From Micromonospora arborensis (GTDB lineage Bacteria > Actinomycetota > Actinomycetes > Mycobacteriales > Micromonosporaceae), in assembly GCF_003205615.1 (NCBI RefSeq), contig NZ_PYBV01000044.1, positions 25,910 to 86,942 on the forward strand: a DNA stretch of 61,033 bases, read 5' to 3'. The position numbers and the translations under genes are program-made. Shown here in pieces: positions 57,455 through 61,033 of this stretch (position 1 is the stretch's first letter; each line of letters begins with the position of its first letter). The notes under the pieces were generated by a model. It made no database searches. It worked only from the letters and a program-made list of their open reading frames with translations, and had not been told where the DNA came from.

Positions 57455-58312
57455 ATGACGAAGAACGTTGATGAGCAGCCAATCCTCGTACTGGGCGGCA
57501 CCGGCAAGACCGGCCGACGAGTGGTGGACCGGCTCGCCAAACTCGGCCGGCCGGTGCGGGTCGGCTCCCGCTCCGGCGAGCCGCCGTTCGACTGGACCGA
57601 CCAGCGCACCTGGGCACCCGTAATCGACGGGGTTTCGTCGGTCTACCTGGTGTACTACCCGGACCTGGTTGCGCCGGACGCCCTCGCGACGATCCGCTCG
57701 TTCACCGAACAGGCGGTGTCCGGCGGGATCGAACGGTTGGTTCTACTTTCCGGCCGGGGCGAGGACGAGGCCAAACTCAGCGAGCGGGTGGTCCAGGACC
57801 CCGGAGTGGCCTGGACGATCGTGCGGGCGAGCTGGTTCAGCCAGAACTTCAGCGAGGACTTCCTGACCGAGTCGATCCGCAGCGGCGAGGTCATCCTCCC
57901 GGCCGGGAACGTGCCGGAGCCGTTCGTCGACGCCGACGACATCGCCGACATCGTGGTCGCGGCGCTGACCGAGGACGGGCACGCGGGGCAGCTCTACGAG
58001 GTGACCGGCCCGCGGCTTCTCACCTTCGCCGAAGCGACCTCGGAGATCGGCAACGCGCTCGGGCGGGAGATCCGTTACCGATCGGTTTCGCCCGAGGAGT
58101 ACGCCGCCGTGATGGCCGGGTACGACGTGCCGGCGGAGCTCGCAGCGGTGCTGACCGAGTTGTTCGGCAAGGTCCTGGACGGCCGCAACGCACAGCTCAC
58201 CGATGGTGTGCAACGGGCACTGGGCCGCAGGCCGCGCGACTTCACGGACTATGCCCGGGACGCCGCCACCGCTGGTGCGTGGGACATCTCCGCCGATGGA
58301 AACTGGGCATGA
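57455..58312 (+). CDS. NmrA-like NAD(P)H-binding protein (atypical SDR)
   Basis: A 285-residue protein of the atypical short-chain dehydrogenase group. The dinucleotide-binding turn LGGTGKTGRRVV lies at about 13-24; SRSGEPP follows the second strand and would contact the cofactor ribose phosphate. Later features are LVLLSGRGEDEAKL and VRASWFSQNFSEDFL (about 115-135), typical of NmrA/TMR-type reductases. There is no standard Tyr-x3-Lys pair, as is usual in this group. It is probably a cytoplasmic reductase or redox sensor. It overlaps the following DUF1772 gene by four bases and is divergent from an AraC regulator that probably controls both. Confidence 0.88.
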   Translation: MTKNVDEQPILVLGGTGKTGRRVVDRLAKLGRPVRVGSRSGEPPFDWTDQRTWAPVIDGVSSVYLVYYPDLVAPDALATIRSFTEQAVSGGIERLVLLSGRGEDEAKLSERVVQDPGVAWTIVRASWFSQNFSEDFLTESIRSGEVILPAGNVPEPFVDADDIADIVVAALTEDGHAGQLYEVTGPRLLTFAEATSEIGNALGREIRYRSVSPEEYAAVMAGYDVPAELAAVLTELFGKVLDGRNAQLTDGVQRALGRRPRDFTDYARDAATAGAWDISADGNWA

Positions 58313-58812
58313 ACGCCACCCTGGCTGCCTGGTCGGCGGCGGTGACCCTGGCGGTGACGGGTGCGATCACCGGTGTGTACTACGCCTTTTCGGTAGCGGT
58401 GATGCCCGGTCTGAACGCCGCCGACGCCGGTACCGCGATCCGGGCCATGACGAGCATCAACCAGAGGATCCAGAATCCGCTGTTCTTCGTCACGTTCTTC
58501 GGCCCGCTCATCGCCGCCACGGTGACCGGTGTGATCCTGTTGATCCTCGGGAGGCGGTCGGCAGGCCTGGTGTTCCTGGTGGCCGCGGGGGTGTACCTGG
58601 CGGGCGCGTTCATCCCGACGGTGGTCGTCAACGTGCCGATGAACGAGACGCTCGACGCCGCAGGCGTGCCGACCGATCCTGCGGAGGCGGTCCGGGTGTG
58701 GGCTTCCTACTCGTCCGCCTGGACGTGGTGGAACTCGGTACGCGCCGGTGCCAGCCTGATCAGCCTGTTGCTGGCTGGTCTCGGGGTCTACCTCTCGGGC
58801 ACGTCCCGATGA
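58309..58812 (+). CDS. DUF1772 / anthrone-oxygenase-like membrane protein
   Basis: A 167-residue integral membrane protein with four hydrophobic segments (about 5-27, 52-75, 82-103 and 143-163). The DUF1772 features are MPGLNAADAG after segment 1, a second loop with QNPLF, and NVPMNETLDA followed by W-x3-S/N-x-W-T-x-W-N in the last loop, which in the family probably forms a cofactor-free oxygenase-like site. The ATG at 58309 overlaps the reductase stop by four bases (ATGA), so the two are coupled. Relatives are usually found next to NmrA-type reductases and AraC or TetR regulators, as here. Substrate unknown. Confidence 0.88.
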   Translation: MNATLAAWSAAVTLAVTGAITGVYYAFSVAVMPGLNAADAGTAIRAMTSINQRIQNPLFFVTFFGPLIAATVTGVILLILGRRSAGLVFLVAAGVYLAGAFIPTVVVNVPMNETLDAAGVPTDPAEAVRVWASYSSAWTWWNSVRAGASLISLLLAGLGVYLSGTSR

Positions 58813-59208
58813 CGTCGCCGTCCGGTGCGGGCAGGGTGGCCAGTTTCGGGCGGCCGGGGGATTGCGGCACCGGGTGTGCCCAGCAGATCGTGACTCGGGC
58901 CGGTGGGCCTCGACCGGGATCCGCTGGGCATGCTCGACGAACGGCCCGTCGGTCTGGAGCCGCTGGTTGCAGGCCGACGAGTTGGTCGCGGCCTGTCCGT
59001 AGCCGTACCGACGCGGACATCTGCCGCTGGCAAGGCGCGGCGGCCCGTTCCACCCCTGATTTGAGAATGCATGGGCGGCGGTTCAAGTGCGTCCGAGGGC
59101 CCCGTCAGCACTCGGATCCCGGTGTCAACAGGAACTGCCACCACACCCACCGCGTAGTACGCGTGCCGTGAGGCGGGCGCGGCACGGTGGCAGGGCCAGT
59201 GGGGGCGG
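58813..59208. other. intergenic region without a recognisable gene
   Basis: A 396-base gap after the DUF1772 gene. The long open frames on the minus strand have shadow composition. No RNA gene or strong hairpin is visible. Confidence 0.5.
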
Positions 59209-59625
59209 TCAGACCTGGTGGGGTTCTGTGTGGGACCCCCGTTTACCCCTCCGAAAACCGGAGCACCGGCCGTGGTCGGGTCGGATTGCTCTCTGCTGTG
59301 CGTAGCGGAAAGCAAGCCGTCTGATGAGGGTCTCGCCCTCGGCTGCTGGTAGCCAGCTGGCTTCCGGGTGCGATTCGCTCTCTTCCCACTCGGGGATGTC
59401 AGCGGGGTCGTCGCCTCCGATGCCCAGCGACACATCGCTGTGGCGGGCGCGGAAGTAGAAGCGCTCACCGTTCGGCAGGGAACCTTCCACCTGCACTGGA
59501 GCTGCCGCACATGTCAGATGCGCCTCCCAGCTCTCACTCCGGAGGGTGGCGATGAGCTGGAGCCAGGATGCCACGTGCTCCTGGTGCCACCGCTGGCGCG
59601 CAGTCCCCTGAGCCATGACGTCCAT
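59209..59625 (-). CDS. conserved-looking hypothetical protein
   Basis: A 138-residue protein from ATG 59623-59625 (a second ATG three codons on is an alternative). The core (about 10-105) looks like a real family: RWHQEHVASWLQLIATLRSES, then LPNGERFYFRARHSDVSLGIGG and IPEWEESESHPEASWLPA. It is an alpha/beta protein with a conserved-looking F/Y-F-R-A-R-H segment, of the type often seen as an uncharacterised protein in Streptomyces and relatives. The last 25 residues are low-complexity and basic. No function can be given. Confidence 0.6.
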   Translation of the reverse strand: MDVMAQGTARQRWHQEHVASWLQLIATLRSESWEAHLTCAAAPVQVEGSLPNGERFYFRARHSDVSLGIGGDDPADIPEWEESESHPEASWLPAAEGETLIRRLAFRYAQQRAIRPDHGRCSGFRRGKRGSHTEPHQV

Positions 59626-59782
59626 GGTGCTGCAGCGGAACCTGGCTTTGCACATCGGGGAGCGCGGGCCGAGTGACCAATTGAGTGACGACCGCGACGG
59701 ACACACCGGGCGTGCGGGGATGATGTCGGACGGTGTTCACTGCTCAGCGCTCGTCCCATGCCAGCTCACGAAATCGTGTTGG

Positions 59783-59827
59783 TTGCCTGGGGGCAAGGGG
59801 TCGTCGGTTCGATCCGGCCGTCCCGAC
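59783..59827 (+). other. decayed 3' half of a tRNA-Pro(GGG) gene, attachment-site relic
   Basis: This 45-base segment corresponds to a tRNA-Pro gene from the anticodon stem to the end of the acceptor stem. The anticodon loop CTGGGGG, the variable region CAAGGGGTCG, the T-loop GGTTCGATCC and the acceptor end GTCCCGAC are all there. Two changes prevent a normal fold: one base is lost in the anticodon stem and one in the T-loop. The 5' half is absent. Half-tRNA copies like this are what integrative elements leave at att sites; pSAM2 in Streptomyces uses a tRNA-Pro gene. Confidence 0.6.
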
Positions 59828-60416
59828 AGCGAGAGGGTTTCCACAGGTCAGAGCCTGTGCGGCCGGCGTCGCCTGGCGGTGGGTCAGCGGCCGGCCAAGC
59901 CATGGCGGCACGCAGGGCGCCGGCTGTGTGTGCGGTGGCTGATCGTCAAGCCGGGCTCCCGTCAGGCACGGGCCCGCCGGCAGCCGGCCGTTCCCTGCCG
60001 CCCGTCGCGGACCGGTCCACGCCCGGGCGACCGGCTGCCCGACGCCCCGCTGCCCGTACGCGGGCTGGACGGGTAGGAGTAGCCAGGCCAGGGCGAACAT
60101 GACCGCAGGCCTGATGAGCCAGTCGAGGACCAGCGAGGAGATCAGCCGGCGCGCCGTGCTCCTGCACACCACTGGTGGATACACGCCGCTACTCGCCGCC
60201 GTCGCCACCTGCTGCGCGCTCGCCGCTATCGGCATGACCACCCGAGCGAGAACCCCTGCGCCATGACGCTTCACGGCCGTGACTTGAGGCGATCAACCCA
60301 TACGCGCCTGAACCCAGCCGCTACAGAGCCATGCGGGCGTCGATTCCAACAGCGTCGCTCACCTCTATGGGCCGCCTCCACGCCGATGAAGGACCAGCTA
60401 TCAAATGGCCCGACGG

Positions 60417-60613
60417 TCACCAGGTGTGGGCGAAGGATGGGGACGGGCACCAGATGAACCGCGCGGGCTTGGGCAGGCCGGCTGCGCGGCAGGCGGCGCG
60501 GGCGGCGGCTTCGGCCCGAAGGTGTCGGCCGCTTCGGTTGTCAGTGCTGCGCCGCTCCAGGTGCGGGCGATGGCGTCGGCGGGGGGAGGCGTTCGACATG
60601 TCCACGACGTCAT
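60417..60613 (-). pseudogene. frameshifted relic of a hypothetical protein gene
   Basis: Two overlapping minus-strand frames each carry part of what looks like one protein: one gives ADAIARTWSGAALTTEAAD, the other continues with AEAAARAACRAAGLPKPARF and IWCPSPS before a stop at 60417. Joined by a shift near 60525 they resemble a helical family with the pattern A-E-A-x-V-R-x-A-Y-R-A-A-G-L-x-x-P-x-x-x-W-x-x-S-P, known from actinomycete hypothetical proteins. Identification is by memory of the pattern only. The rest of 59828-60915 has no convincing gene. Confidence 0.35.
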
Positions 60614-60915
60614 CCAATACGTATGGGTGTCGTTGGCAAGGGACATGGGCAGTCGGGCATCGGTGACGGCTTGACAGCGCAAAGGATCGGGCGGTGCCGA
60701 ACACTCCGGAACCGGATTTGCTAACGCGAGGCCGACCGGGTAGCTTCGTCAAGCCGGCAGGAGCCGGGCGGAGAGCCGCGAAGCGGCGATCGGCCGGTCT
60801 GCGGCTTCCCACGACAGGAACGAACACTGGCGACGGTGTGCGTCATCGTGGGAATTGAACGGGTATAGAGTATCCGCATTGTCGGGTGAAGCACGACGAA
60901 CCGGGAAACACCGGT

Positions 60916-60944
60916 TTGACGCGGCGGAAACGAGCGGGTAACGT
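60916..60944 (+). promoter_or_regulatory. consensus-like promoter near the right edge
   Basis: -35 TTGACG (60916-60921) and -10 TAACGT (60939-60944) with 17-base spacing, preceded by a perfect 6-base dyad AACCGG / CCGGTT (60899-60916) that could be an operator. Transcription would start about 60951 and run into the hairpin series below. Confidence 0.5.
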
Positions 60945-60951
60945 AGTAAAA

Positions 60952-61033
60952 GTGCCCGGCGCGAGAGCGCGGGGCACACAGAACGGAAAAGCCCCGAAGC
61001 GGGGTTCCACTGAGTGGGGCTTCGGTTTGGTGT
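60952..61033 (+). ncRNA. candidate structured RNA with serial hairpins (runs to window end)
   Basis: Directly downstream of the promoter the sequence folds into consecutive hairpins: GTGCCC...GGGCAC with inner GCGC-GAGA-GCGC (60952-60977), CCCCG-AAG-CGGGG, CCACT-G-AGTGG, and an alternative longer pairing CCGAAGC with GCTTCGG. No start codon with a ribosome site is seen. It may be a small RNA or a 5' leader of a gene outside the window. On the minus strand, CCCCG-CTT-CGGGG followed by CTTTT is a good intrinsic terminator, so the segment may instead, or also, end a gene coming from the right. Confidence 0.35.

Noticed and set aside
48630..59255. Short similar words CGTTTACCCC...CCGAAAACC near 48635 and 59228
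   Set aside because: Only about 20 bases with mismatches; too short to claim element ends without a genome-wide comparison.
58788..59510. 240-codon minus-strand frame
   Set aside because: Composition is Pro/Arg/Ser/Thr-rich shadow type, and it overlaps a better minus-strand gene (59209-59625) in another frame.
59783..59827. Functional tRNA-Pro gene
   Set aside because: The 5' half is missing and both the anticodon stem and the T-loop have lost a base, so it cannot be a working tRNA.
59744..60274. Minus-strand frame with a hydrophobic stretch (LISSLVLDWLIRPAVMFALA) and an opposing 55-codon plus-strand frame with one membrane segment
   Set aside because: Neither has a ribosome site or known family, and both lie in a region with decayed DNA.

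Overview
The window is high-GC actinomycete DNA with GTG starts, translationally coupled genes, Tat and Sec export signals and DUF1772, FkbM and AraC type accessory genes. A Micromonosporaceae-like host (Micromonospora, Actinoplanes or relatives) is my best inference, not something the sequence proves.

Region 1 (1-3801) is the left flank: the start of a membrane-anchored protein on the minus strand, a family 1 glycosyltransferase of the type that decorates peptide antibiotics, and a large unrecognised minus-strand protein.

Region 2 (4112-12957) is a compact plus-strand operon. It holds a bimodular NRPS fused in one polypeptide to a thioesterase with a cysteine nucleophile and a complete MFS exporter (A-T-C-A-T-TE-MFS), then a fold-type II PLP enzyme and a membrane di-iron desaturase/hydroxylase. 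The two A-domain pockets carry acidic residues and look suited to basic amino acids. It reads like a self-contained pathway for a small modified dipeptide.

Region 3 (13284-43052) is the main assembly line: NRPS2 (4978 aa, 5 modules), an MbtH protein, NRPS3 (4177 aa, 4 modules plus TE), an MFS exporter and a type II thioesterase, partly coupled by overlapping codons. Colinear reading gives an acylated nonapeptide: X1, hydrophobic2, Ser3, X4, Thr5, Y6, aromatic7, X8, Y9. X shares one unassigned pocket (D-T-T-K-M-G-S-V-A) and Y another (D-V-W-Q-I-I-L-I-A). Dual epimerisation/condensation-type C domains follow residues 1, 2, 4 and 8, so these are predicted to be D. The first C domain is of the starter type seen in EntF/DhbF, so the N-terminus is probably acylated by a donor not encoded here.

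Region 4 (43053-51733) is a mosaic of small accessory genes and relics: a GNAT acetyltransferase, an RCC1-like propeller, a truncated tyrosine integrase, small hypothetical proteins, a lipoprotein, a Tat-exported subtilisin with an autotransporter-type repeat, and a truncated MauE-like gene.

Region 5 (52654-59625) holds a secreted GH2 glycosidase with a LamG domain, an FkbM methyltransferase, an AraC regulator divergent from an NmrA-like reductase plus DUF1772 operon, and a conserved hypothetical protein.

Region 6 (59626-61033) has no intact gene that I can see. It carries a decayed 3' half of a tRNA-Pro gene, probably an old integration site, a frameshifted gene relic, and a good promoter feeding a strongly hairpinned RNA at the window edge.
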